A DNA stretch of 64,000 nt from contig NZ_LPWE01000013.1 in the NCBI RefSeq assembly GCF_001723355.1, forward strand, positions 310,001 through 374,000, written 5' to 3'. Shown piece by piece: positions 26,699 through 33,650 of the stretch; position 1 is the stretch's first letter; every line of letters begins with the position of its first letter. The position numbers and the translations under genes are program-made. The stretch is from Methyloceanibacter stevinii. GTDB taxonomy: Bacteria > Pseudomonadota > Alphaproteobacteria > Rhizobiales > Methyloligellaceae. The notes below the pieces were generated by a model. The model saw only the letters and a list, made by a program, of their open reading frames with translations. It did not search any database and had not been told where the DNA came from.

Positions 26699-27668
26699 AT
26701 GCTAGGACAGATTCTCAGCGCGCTGCTTCCAGCGATCATCACCATCATGCTCGGCTACTTCGCCGCCTGGCATCACGATTTCTCGCAAGACGAGGTGCCG
26801 ACGCTCAACCGTATGGTGATGACCTATGCCCTGCCGTTGGCCTTGTTCGTCGGTGTGTTCGGTGCTGGACGCGCGGATTTGCTGGGCAGTGTTCCGCTCC
26901 TGATTTTCCTCCTCGCCGCGATCGTCGGCACATACGTATTCGTGCTTCTGGTTGCCATTTTCCTTTTTCGTCATCCGCCGGGCTTGAGCGCCCTTCGTGC
27001 GTTGATGGCGTCGGGGCCGAGCACGGCTTTCGTTGGCGTTCCCGTCCTGGGCTACCTCTACGGTGCGACCGCGAACATTCCCATTGCGGTCGCAGTATCA
27101 TCATCGTGATCTTCCTCCTCCCGGCCACGCTCGTCTATTGGAACTCGATGCGGCGCGGGGCCAACAGGCACTGGCAGGGGCGGACGGGGCGTCAACGGCG
27201 CCGGCGCATCGCGTCGATATTCCGGGAACGATCATGAAGTCGCTCAAACAGCCGATCGTTTGGCTTCCGAGCGCAGGGGTCCTCATGGTGCTTCTCGGCG
27301 TCGACCTCCCGCAAGTCGTCGACCAGTCCTTGTCGCTGCTCGGACATTCCTCGTCGGGCGTAGCCTTGTTCGCGTCGGGGATCATCCTTGCCGGCTACAA
27401 GGTGAAGCTCAGCGTGCCCGTTCTAAGTCTCGTGTTCATCAAGAACGTGCTGCAACCGGCGCTGGTCTGCCTGGGAATGCTGGCGCTGGGCTTTGAAAAT
27501 CCGATTCTGGGCCAAACCGTCGTGACGACGGCGCTGCCTGCGGTCGCGCTCGTGGTAATGCTGGCAGTGCAGTTCCGCACGGCCATTCCGGAGGCCGCGT
27601 CGGCGCTGCTGATCAGCACGTTCGGCTCGTTGCTGACGATCAGCCTGTTTATTTGGATTATAGGCTAG
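26699..27668 (+). CDS. AEC (auxin efflux carrier / malonate) family transporter, two apparent indels
   Basis: This inner-membrane transporter of the AEC family (organic-acid export or uptake) has about ten hydrophobic segments. It begins MLGQILSALLPAIITIMLGYF, with GPSTAFVGVPVLGYLYG in the first half and QPALVCLGMLALG, TTALPAVALVVMLAVQF and a final segment ISLFIWIIG in the second. The printed frame breaks near 27097 (after IPIAVAVS, resuming at IVIFLLPATLVY in another frame) and near 27137 (resuming LELDAARGQQ). Each break is repaired by one added base. The substrate is unknown. The stop shares CTAG with the convergent ecfG stop. Confidence 0.78.
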
Positions 27669-28222
27669 GCGCTTCGGGAGGCAGGCACGGTGTCGGTGCC
27701 GACCAGGTCGGACGGGCCGTCTTCGTCGGCATCGATGTTCAGTGATTCAGCGATCCGCCGGCGGGCGCGATTGACGCGGCTCTTGATCGTGCCGACGGCG
27801 CACCCGGAAATTTCCGCGGCTTCCTCGTAAGAAAATCCGGCCGCGCCGACCAGGACGAGGGCCTCACGTTGATCGTCGGGAAGCTCCGCCAGTGCCTCCT
27901 CGAAGTCGCGCATGTCCATATGGCCGTGCTGCTCGGGGATCGACGAGAGCTTCGCCGCGTAAGCGCCATCGACGTCCTCGACCTCGCGCTTCTTCTTGCG
28001 GCGTTCCGAAAAATACGTGTTCCGGAGAATCGTGAAGAGCCAGGCCTTGAGGTTCGTTCCCTCCTGGAACGACGACAGGTTGTTCCACGCCTTGTAGAGC
28101 GTCTCCTGCACGAGGTCGTCGGCCCGTTCGCGGTCGCCGCAGAGCGACACGGCGAAGGCCCGCAGGCTGCCGATTTGGGCCACGAGTGCGTCTTTGAGGC
28201 CCGGTGAAACGGTCTCTGGCAA
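27665..28222 (-). CDS. ecfG: General stress response sigma factor of the EcfG type
   Basis: This ECF sigma factor of 185 residues has a region 2 (GDRERADDLVQETLYKAW, then GTNLKAWLFTILRNTYFSE) and a region 4 (LPDDQREALVLVGAAGFSYEEAAEISGCAVGTIKSRVNRARRRI, about residues 105-150). The match to EcfG, the alphaproteobacterial general stress sigma factor, rests on these regions and on the adjoining nepR and phyR. In that partner-switch NepR holds EcfG until phosphorylated PhyR binds NepR. The gene starts one base after the nepR stop on the same strand, so the two are one operon and probably autoregulated from the EcfG-type site at 28536-28560. Confidence 0.93.
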   Translation of the reverse strand: MPETVSPGLKDALVAQIGSLRAFAVSLCGDRERADDLVQETLYKAWNNLSSFQEGTNLKAWLFTILRNTYFSERRKKKREVEDVDGAYAAKLSSIPEQHGHMDMRDFEEALAELPDDQREALVLVGAAGFSYEEAAEISGCAVGTIKSRVNRARRRIAESLNIDADEDGPSDLVGTDTVPASRSA

Positions 28223-28223
28223 G

Positions 28224-28466
28224 TTACTTCTCTCCGCTGTCGTCGAGATCCTTGAGAAGCCTCAAAAGGTGCTCGGGAACCGGTTCCTCGGCGACAGAAT
28301 CGAACATCGCTCGAACCTGCCGGCCGATATGGGCTTGGAGGGCGGGGGACATACTTGCATCCGGCTGGGCCGCAGGCTCGACGATGCCATCGTCTGGCCG
28401 CTGGGTGCTCTTACTGGCGTCGACAGACATGCGCCTTTGAGCCTTGTCCTTATCGTCTTCGGTCAC
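28224..28466 (-). CDS. nepR: NepR anti-sigma factor
   Basis: This 80-residue protein has the short NepR core in its second half: IGRQVRAMFDSVAEEPVPEHLLRLLKDL, read as two helices around residues 47-75. NepR binds EcfG and, under stress, is taken away by the sigma-like domain of phosphorylated PhyR. The first 40 residues are charged and probably unstructured, as is usual. It starts at GTG 28466 with AAGGAA seven bases upstream; no ATG is available in frame. It is divergent from phyR and cotranscribed with ecfG. Confidence 0.9.
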   Translation of the reverse strand: MTEDDKDKAQRRMSVDASKSTQRPDDGIVEPAAQPDASMSPALQAHIGRQVRAMFDSVAEEPVPEHLLRLLKDLDDSGEK

Positions 28467-28535
28467 AACGGTTCCTTATCGGTACGATCAGCACGCCGAT
28501 TGTAACCGATAACCGCTGTACATCTGCACCGGAAA

Positions 28536-28560
28536 AACCCGCAATCCTTCAATCGGTTCC
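28536..28560 (-). promoter_or_regulatory. EcfG-type promoter for nepR-ecfG
   Basis: Read leftwards, GGAAC (28560-28556) is followed after 17 bases by GTT (28538-28536). Known EcfG promoters have GGAAC and CGTT 16-17 bases apart. It lies about 70 bases before the nepR start, which fits autoregulation. The base before GTT is G instead of C, so the match is not perfect. Confidence 0.65.
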
Positions 28561-28702
28561 AAGCTCAAGACGATTTTGCCAAAGTTTCGTGGCAGCTTTT
28601 TGCCTGGCAGCGATCCAGCGCATTGTTTCTTTCGCCTCCGTGTGTGAGACAATGGGCGGTCGATTGGCCAGTATCTCAGGCTCTTTTGGGGATCACCGTT
28701 CC

Positions 28703-29494
28703 ATGCAGTTGTCTCAGACCATCGCGCCGCATTTGCCGTTGCTCAGGCGCTTCGCGCGTGCCCTCGCTGGCTCCCAGACAGCGGGTGACGCCTATGTCGC
28801 GGCGACCTTACAGGTCTTGGCGGAGGATCCGTCCCTGTTCGACAACGGTCTCGATCCCCGGGTCGCGCTCTACCGTACATTCGTCAGCATGTGGAATTCC
28901 GTCGGACTGAATCTCAAGACCGAGGTTTTCGACCGGGGAGACTCGCCGGTCGACCGCCAGCTGGAACAGATCACACCGCTGGCCCGGCAGGCCTTCGTGC
29001 TTTGCTCGGTAGAAGGATTTTCGGTCGACGAGACCGCCGACATCCTCAACACCACGCCCAGCAATGTCCAGGCGCTGTTGGACGATGCCGGCCGGGAGAT
29101 TGCGGCGCAGGTCGCAACCGACGTGCTCATCATCGAGGACGAGCCGATGATCGCCATGGACCTCGAGGCGATCGTGGAGGGGCTGGGGCACCAGGTGGCG
29201 GGGGTCGCCCGGACCCATGCCGAGGCGGTCGATGCGGCGTCGAGCAAGAAGCCGGGATTGGTTCTCGCCGATATTCAGCTTGCCGACGGCAGTTCGGGGC
29301 TTGACGCGGTCAATGAGATTTTGGGCTCGTTCGAGGTGCCGGTGATCTTCATCACGGCCTATCCGGACCGGCTGCTCACGGGCGAGCGTCCCGAGCCGGC
29401 CTTCCTGATCACCAAGCCCTATCAACCCGATACGGTGAAGGCGATCGTCTCTCAGGCGCTGTTCTTCGAGCAGCACGCCAAACGCAAGAGCTGA
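28703..29494 (+). CDS. phyR: PhyR, response regulator and anti-anti-sigma factor
   Basis: PhyR joins an N-terminal sigma-like domain (residues about 1-125: LPLLRRFARALAGSQTAGDAYV, TPLARQAFVLCSVEGFSVDETADIL) to a C-terminal receiver domain (about 140-255: DVLIIEDEPMIAMDLEAI, the phosphoacceptor in LVLADIQLADGSSG, VIFITAYPDRLLTG, FLITKPYQPDTV). On phosphorylation the sigma-like domain is freed and sequesters NepR, releasing EcfG. The length of 263 residues is normal. The ATG at 28703 matches the family start; the open frame runs further upstream without meaning. The kinase may be the HWE protein encoded at 30.5 kb. Confidence 0.95.
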   Translation: MQLSQTIAPHLPLLRRFARALAGSQTAGDAYVAATLQVLAEDPSLFDNGLDPRVALYRTFVSMWNSVGLNLKTEVFDRGDSPVDRQLEQITPLARQAFVLCSVEGFSVDETADILNTTPSNVQALLDDAGREIAAQVATDVLIIEDEPMIAMDLEAIVEGLGHQVAGVARTHAEAVDAASSKKPGLVLADIQLADGSSGLDAVNEILGSFEVPVIFITAYPDRLLTGERPEPAFLITKPYQPDTVKAIVSQALFFEQHAKRKS

Positions 29495-29529
29495 TTAGTA
29501 GCGGCGACGCGTATTGACGTCTCGCGGCG

Positions 29530-29685
29530 CTAAATCTTGCCGAGGAACTTCAGCACGAGCAGCAAGACGATGATCAAACCTACGAGACCAGCCGGGAACG
29601 CGCCCCAGGCGCGGCTATAGGGCCAGGCCGGTAATACGGCGAGCAAAACCGCGACCAGGATGATGAGGAGAATTGTCGAGCCCAT
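29530..29685 (-). CDS. DUF3309 small membrane protein
   Basis: The protein has 51 residues, starting MGSTILLIILVAVLLAVLPA, followed by WPYSRAWGAFPAGLVGL and a second hydrophobic segment ending in LKFLGKI. The two membrane helices with the intervening WPYSR.WG motif mark the DUF3309 family, small proteins common in proteobacteria and often stress-linked. The ATG at 29685 has AGAGAG seven bases upstream. The function is unknown. Its position inside the general stress locus suggests, but does not prove, EcfG control. Confidence 0.8.
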   Translation of the reverse strand: MGSTILLIILVAVLLAVLPAWPYSRAWGAFPAGLVGLIIVLLLVLKFLGKI

Positions 29686-29797
29686 TTCGTCTCTCTGAGC
29701 GTGGTTCTTCGCGATGACCCTCGGGATCGCGCCGACCATAGACTATTTTCCGTATGGCGCTAGGCTTCGGCGGTCCGCAATTATCCGCCTGACTGGC

Positions 29798-29822
29798 GAA
29801 ACCGATTGCCGGTCCCCACGTT
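29798..29822 (+). promoter_or_regulatory. Probable EcfG-type promoter before the single-domain response regulator
   Basis: GAAAC (one mismatch to GGAAC) at 29798-29802 is followed after exactly 16 bases by CGTT at 29819-29822. It lies 44 bases before the GTG of the response regulator gene. Spacing and position fit EcfG promoters; the single mismatch keeps confidence moderate. Confidence 0.5.
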
Positions 29823-29865
29823 TCCGTAGGGACAGTGCCCGCTCGAGGCGCAGGAAGGATTAGAC

Positions 29866-30213
29866 GTGATCAATCCAAATCCCATCCTTGTTGTGGAGGA
29901 CGAGTTTCTCATTGCACTCGATATCGTGGCGGCCCTCGAGAATGCGGGGCTGGCGGTCGTTGGTCCCGCGAGCACGGTCAGCGATGCGTTGAGCGCGATC
30001 CAGAGCCGTCCATTACGCGGCGCTCTGCTCGATGCGCATCTTGGCGGTGAATCCGCCAGCCGTATCGCGGATGTCCTGGCAACGCGCGGGCTGCCGTTTG
30101 CCTTTGTCAGCGGTTATGGGCGCGAGAGCCTGCCGCCGGCTCACAATGCGGCGCCTCTGGTTCGAAAGCCGTTCACGGACCAGGAGATCCTCGCGGCGGT
30201 CGCCGGGTTTTGA
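29866..30213 (+). CDS. Single-domain response regulator, FAT GUY-like (SdrG type)
   Basis: The 115 residues are one receiver domain with no output domain: acidic pair VVEDEFLIALDI, phosphoacceptor in GALLDAHLGGE, and the C-terminal lysine in LVRKPF. The loop reads PFAFVSGYGRE, a variant of the PFxFATGY motif of the FAT GUY regulators. SdrG and MrrA of that group relay phosphoryl groups in the general stress response of Sphingomonas and Methylobacterium. It starts at GTG 29866 with AGGAAGGA upstream. Its closeness to phyR and an HWE kinase supports a phosphorelay role. Confidence 0.85.
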   Translation: MINPNPILVVEDEFLIALDIVAALENAGLAVVGPASTVSDALSAIQSRPLRGALLDAHLGGESASRIADVLATRGLPFAFVSGYGRESLPPAHNAAPLVRKPFTDQEILAAVAGF

Positions 30214-30225
30214 CAACCGCGCCGT

Positions 30226-30250
30226 GCAACAATTCGGGTGGTGATGCGTT
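30226..30250 (+). promoter_or_regulatory. Probable EcfG-type promoter before the DUF1328 gene
   Basis: GCAAC (one mismatch to GGAAC) at 30226-30230 is followed after 16 bases by CGTT at 30247-30250, 60 bases before the DUF1328 start. It is a candidate only, since one -35 base differs. Confidence 0.45.
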
Positions 30251-30309
30251 TGGCGTAGGCGCAGTCGCGGGTGGAACTTGGCGCGGACGAACGGCGGGTA
30301 GGATCACAG

Positions 30310-30468
30310 ATGTTGCTGACCTGGGCGATAATTTTTGCGGTCGTGGCGCTGATTGCCGGCGTGTTCGGTTTCGGCGGGGTCGCATCGGCGGCGGCCGGTG
30401 TCGCACGGGTCCTGTTCTTCATCTTCCTCCTTGTGTTCCTGGTCACGCTGATCGCGGCACTCGTTTAG
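30310..30468 (+). CDS. DUF1328 small membrane protein
   Basis: The 52 residues hold two hydrophobic segments, MLLTWAIIFAVVALIAGVFG and ARVLFFIFLLVFLVTLIAAL, joined by FGGVASAAAGV, the DUF1328 (YtjA-like) signature. Such proteins are often induced by stress. The frame is open from a GTG at 30271, but the ATG at 30310 gives the family start. It lies between the response regulator and the HWE kinase gene, with a possible EcfG promoter upstream. Confidence 0.82.
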   Translation: MLLTWAIIFAVVALIAGVFGFGGVASAAAGVARVLFFIFLLVFLVTLIAALV

Positions 30469-30493
30469 CCGGGGCAGATACGCGGGTCTTTCT

Positions 30494-31326
30494 GTGAGCG
30501 GCGCATTCTCTATGCAGGCGCATATGACCATGGCTTCGGGGACGGTTCTCACCGTGGTCGGTGTTCTCTTGGCCTGCGGGCTGCTGATCTACCTCCTTGT
30601 CGCGCGCAAGAACGGGCAGACGCGCGAGGCCGCCAGGCAACAGCTGGAAGACGACCTCGAGCGGCGCACGCAGGAACTGGCCGAGGCGGAAAAGCAGTTC
30701 GGGGTCGAGCGATCCGCCAGCGAACAGCAGCTTCGGCTTCTGCTCCGTGAACTGACGCACCGGTCCAAGAATCTTCTGGCCGTGATCCAGGCCATTGCCC
30801 GCCAGACGGCTCGGCAGACGGCCACCGTCGACGAATTTCTCGACCGGTTCGGCGCACGGCTCCACGGGATCGGGATGTCCCACGACCTTCTCGTCGCGGA
30901 CGACTGGCATGGAGCCTCGTTGCGCATGCTGGTGGAACAGCAGCTGGAACAGCATATGGATGGCCCCGGCAAACAGGTCACGATCGAGGGCGAGGACGTC
31001 GTGCTGAAGCCCGAAGCCGTTCACAACCTTGGCATGGCGTTGCACGAGCTGACCGCGAATGCGGAGAAATACGGCTCGCTATCGAAGCCGGAAGGCGCAG
31101 TACATGTGGGCTGGCAGGTCTGCGAGGACGAGAAAGCCTCAAGCTGGTCTGGGCCGAAAGCGGCGGCCCGGACGTGGAGACGCCGTCCAGTTCGGGTTTC
31201 GGGCGCGCGATGATCGAGAACATTGTCGGCCAAGCCCTTGCCGGCAAAGTCGCTTTGTCCTTCCCGGTCGAGGGCGTGCGCTGTGAGATCGTGATTCCGG
31301 CCTCCCACATCACCTCGCGGGGGTAG
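30494..31326 (+). CDS. HWE-type sensor histidine kinase, one frame break near the end
   Basis: A single membrane helix (about residues 18-37) and a coiled-coil stretch precede an HWE/HisKA_2 kinase: LLRELTHRSKNLLAVIQAIA carries the phospho-histidine, NLGMALHELTANAEKYGSLS is the N-box, and LVWAESGGP has the W-x-E that names the family. The printed frame fails near 31131-31138; one added base restores LKLVWAESGGP, GFGRAMIENIVGQAL and the ending CEIVIPASHITSRG at 31326. HWE kinases such as PhyK phosphorylate PhyR. With no PAS or periplasmic sensor domain, the signal is unclear. It probably acts on PhyR or the single-domain regulator. Confidence 0.82.
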
Positions 31327-31491
31327 GGCGCTTCGGCCCTTATTTCGGCCCCTCATCCGGGGCCCCCGATAAAGCGCTCGTGAACAGCTGTGCGCCGAAG
31401 TTGAATTGAAGGTCGGCCGGCAATCCTTAGATTCTAGTCATATCCATTGGCTTTGACGATCACGACAGCCGCCAATGGGGAAGGAGCCATG

Positions 31492-31995
31492 ATGGTATCG
31501 CGACGACAGATTCTACTCGGCACCGCCGGCGTTGCGGCGGCTGCGGCTGGCGGCGCGGTTCTGCTGCGCGGGCATGGTTCGCCGGCGACCGCCGCTGCGG
31601 ACGGCAAATTCGAGATTACGAAAACACCGGAGGAGTGGCGCAAGATACTGACGCCCGAGCAATACGCGGTGTTGCGCGAGGAGGACACCGAGGCGCGCTG
31701 GACCAGCCCGCTGAACAAGGAGAAGCGGCAAGGGACGTTTGTCTGCGCCGGGTGCGACCTCCCGGTCTTCAAGTCGGAAACCAAATTCGAATCCGGCACT
31801 GGCTGGCCGAGCTTCTACGCGCCGATCGAAGGCAATGTCGGGGTTCAGCAGGACTTTAGTTGGGGCATGTCGCGCGACGAAGTGCATTGCCGCCGCTGTG
31901 GCGGGCATCTCGGTCATGTCTTCAATGATGGGCCGAAACCCACCGGTTTGCGCTACTGCATCAACGGCGTTTCGCTCAAGTTCGTACCGGCTTAG
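31492..31995 (+). CDS. msrB: Exported peptide-methionine (R)-S-oxide reductase
   Basis: MsrB reduces methionine-R-sulfoxide in oxidised proteins. The first 35 residues hold a twin-arginine signal (VSRRQILLG and a hydrophobic, alanine-rich stretch), so the folded enzyme probably goes through Tat to the periplasm. The catalytic domain shows [11 protein letters not shown] and [12 protein letters not shown] (the four zinc cysteines), GTGWPSFY, and the reactive cysteine in [12 protein letters not shown]. The ATG at 31492 follows AAGGAG by five bases; an adjacent ATG at 31489 is possible. Its position after the stress locus fits an oxidative-stress role. The tat genes are at 59 kb. Confidence 0.93.
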   Translation: MVSRRQILLGTAGVAAAAAGGAVLLRGHGSPATAAADGKFEITKTPEEWRKILTPEQYAVLREEDTEARWTSPLNKEKRQGTFVCAGCDLPVFKSETKFESGTGWPSFYAPIEGNVGVQQDFSWGMSRDEVHCRRCGGHLGHVFNDGPKPTGLRYCINGVSLKFVPA

Positions 31996-32426
31996 AGCCA
32001 CCTATTCTTTTTTCCTCCCTGACCGACTGCGGCGTGGCTTCGTTCGAGGCCGCGCCGATTCTTTTTGCGATTGGGGCTGCGGTTTTCGGGAACCAAGCCT
32101 AAAGGTGCACGTTCTGATCCCGTGGCGGGGTCTGTAATGCGTACCCCGCTCGCCGTACGGGTAATACGGGGGTGAGGGAGTCGGGCTCGGCTCCCCCCGC
32201 TCGTACTCAGGTCGGCAGCGTCGGAAGACGCACCATGTCCCGCCACGCCCCATCCTCTCATTTGGTTTCAATGGGTTCGCGCTATGTCAGGTAGCGCGCG
32301 AGACCGACAGGCCATTCCGTCATCAAACCGCTCGCCCCGCCGTGCTACTCGGCGAGCGTGAACGGCCTGATCACCGACAATTCCGTTTCCCTTTGCCGGA
32401 CCGCGCCAAGAAAGTAGGATCGGCGC
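31996..32426. other. Intergenic stretch with an orphan EcfG promoter and hairpin-forming sequence
   Basis: These 431 bases separate msrB from the RND adaptor gene. No protein-like frame is seen on either strand. Apart from the promoter at 32089-32113, there is a GC-rich part (about 32120-32210) with an inverted repeat GGGAG/CTCCC around 32175-32195. This could be a short non-coding RNA with a hairpin end, or simply a long leader of the adaptor mRNA. No poly-T tract follows the hairpin. Confidence 0.4.
32089..32113 (+). promoter_or_regulatory. Perfect EcfG-type promoter without an adjacent gene
   Basis: GGAAC (32089-32093), 16 bases, then CGTT (32110-32113) is an exact match to the EcfG consensus. 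Transcription would start near 32120 and run right. The next gene, the RND adaptor, begins at 32427, about 300 bases later, so the promoter drives either a long-leader efflux mRNA or an unannotated small RNA. Confidence 0.65.
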
Positions 32427-33650
32427 ATGAGTTTCACGGAAATGGAAATGCGACGTCTTCGTCATGAGCGCCCGCACGGGCGGCGACAGGCGCTAGGGCG
32501 CTTGCCGGGGCCTGTTTGGGCCGCGCTCTGCCTGCCGCTTCTCCTTGCCGGGTGCGACGGGGGCAACGCCAAGCTGGACCAAGCCTCCAAGCAGCAGGTC
32601 GAAGTCGCCAGTGCGGCGTCCGCCGAGATCCCGCTCGTCGAGGAGTTTGTGGGCCAGACGGCGGCGGTCAAGCTCGTCGACGTTCGCGCCAAGGTCCAAG
32701 GCTATTTGACGGAACGGCCGTTCACTGAAGGGGCCGACGTCAAAAAGGGCGACGTGCTGTTCGTGATCGACCAGCGGCCGTTTCAAGCCGAGGTAGATCA
32801 GAACAAGGCAGAGCTCGAGCAGAACCAGGGGCGGCTGGATTTCGCGAAGGAACAGCTTACGCGCTACGAGAAGCTGAAAGACGAAGGCACGGCATCGGTC
32901 CAAAAGTACGAATCCACGCGTGCCGAAGCCATCGAGGCGGCAGGCGAGTTGGCGGCCAGTCAGGCGGCGCTGCAGAACGCCAAGCTCAATTTGGATTATG
33001 CAACCGTCACCGCGCCGATCGACGGACGCGTGAGCAACACGCTCGTCAATATCGGCAACCTCGTAAGCGCGGAAGAGACGCTGCTTACGACGCTCGTGCA
33101 ACTCGATCCGATCTATGTCTATTTCAGCCCGAGCGAAGAAGACTATCAGAAGATGGTACCGTTCCAGGCGAAGGGCCCGCTGAAGGTTTCCATGGTGCTG
33201 ACGTCCGGCACGGAGTTCCCCTATCAAGGCGCCGTCGACTTCGTGGACAACCAAGTCGATCCCAATACCGGCACCATCAAGATGCGTGCGGTGATCCCCA
33301 ATCCCGACAAGACCCAGCGGCCCGGTCAGTTCGTGACGGCGAAGGTCACGCTTGCGGACAAGCACCAAGTCCTCCTGATCCCGGCGAAGGCCGTGGCCCA
33401 GGACGAGGGCGGGCACTACGTCTACGTGGTCGGCAAGGACGACAAGGTGAACCGGCAGAGCGTCACGATCGGCCCTGAATACGAGTCGAGCTACGTCATC
33501 GAGAAGGGCGTCAAGCCGGGCGACCGGGTCGTCATAACGGGCCTACAGAAGGTCCATGCGGGCGCGCAGGTCGAGATTGTGACGCCGGGAACCAAGGCCT
33601 CCGGAAAGACGGGGGCGGACAAACAGGATGCTCAGGCCTCTGACGGTTGA
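32427..33650 (+). CDS. RND efflux periplasmic adaptor lipoprotein
   Basis: This 407-residue membrane-fusion protein of the AcrA/MexA type links an RND pump to an outer-membrane channel. The signal peptide ends in the lipobox LLLAGC (Cys43), so it is lipid-anchored. Then come the lipoyl half-motif VRAKVQGYLTERPFTEGADV, a coiled-coil hairpin (about residues 105-185), the second lipoyl strand LDYATVTAPIDGRVS, a beta-barrel and the membrane-proximal domain (LLIPAKAVAQDEGG). It faces its probable pump gene tail to tail, the 3' ends overlapping by 19 bases. This is unusual, since adaptor and pump are normally cotranscribed. Confidence 0.93.
   Translation: MSFTEMEMRRLRHERPHGRRQALGRLPGPVWAALCLPLLLAGCDGGNAKLDQASKQQVEVASAASAEIPLVEEFVGQTAAVKLVDVRAKVQGYLTERPFTEGADVKKGDVLFVIDQRPFQAEVDQNKAELEQNQGRLDFAKEQLTRYEKLKDEGTASVQKYESTRAEAIEAAGELAASQAALQNAKLNLDYATVTAPIDGRVSNTLVNIGNLVSAEETLLTTLVQLDPIYVYFSPSEEDYQKMVPFQAKGPLKVSMVLTSGTEFPYQGAVDFVDNQVDPNTGTIKMRAVIPNPDKTQRPGQFVTAKVTLADKHQVLLIPAKAVAQDEGGHYVYVVGKDDKVNRQSVTIGPEYESSYVIEKGVKPGDRVVITGLQKVHAGAQVEIVTPGTKASGKTGADKQDAQASDG

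Noticed and set aside
31347-31364. GGCCCC/GGGGCC hairpin after the HWE kinase gene as a terminator
   Set aside because: The six-base stem has no T tract on either strand, so intrinsic termination is not supported.
32002-32271. Minus-strand 89-codon frames in the msrB-RND gap
   Set aside because: They are low-complexity, rich in Arg, Pro and Ser, have no ribosome site and overlap each other. The region looks regulatory.
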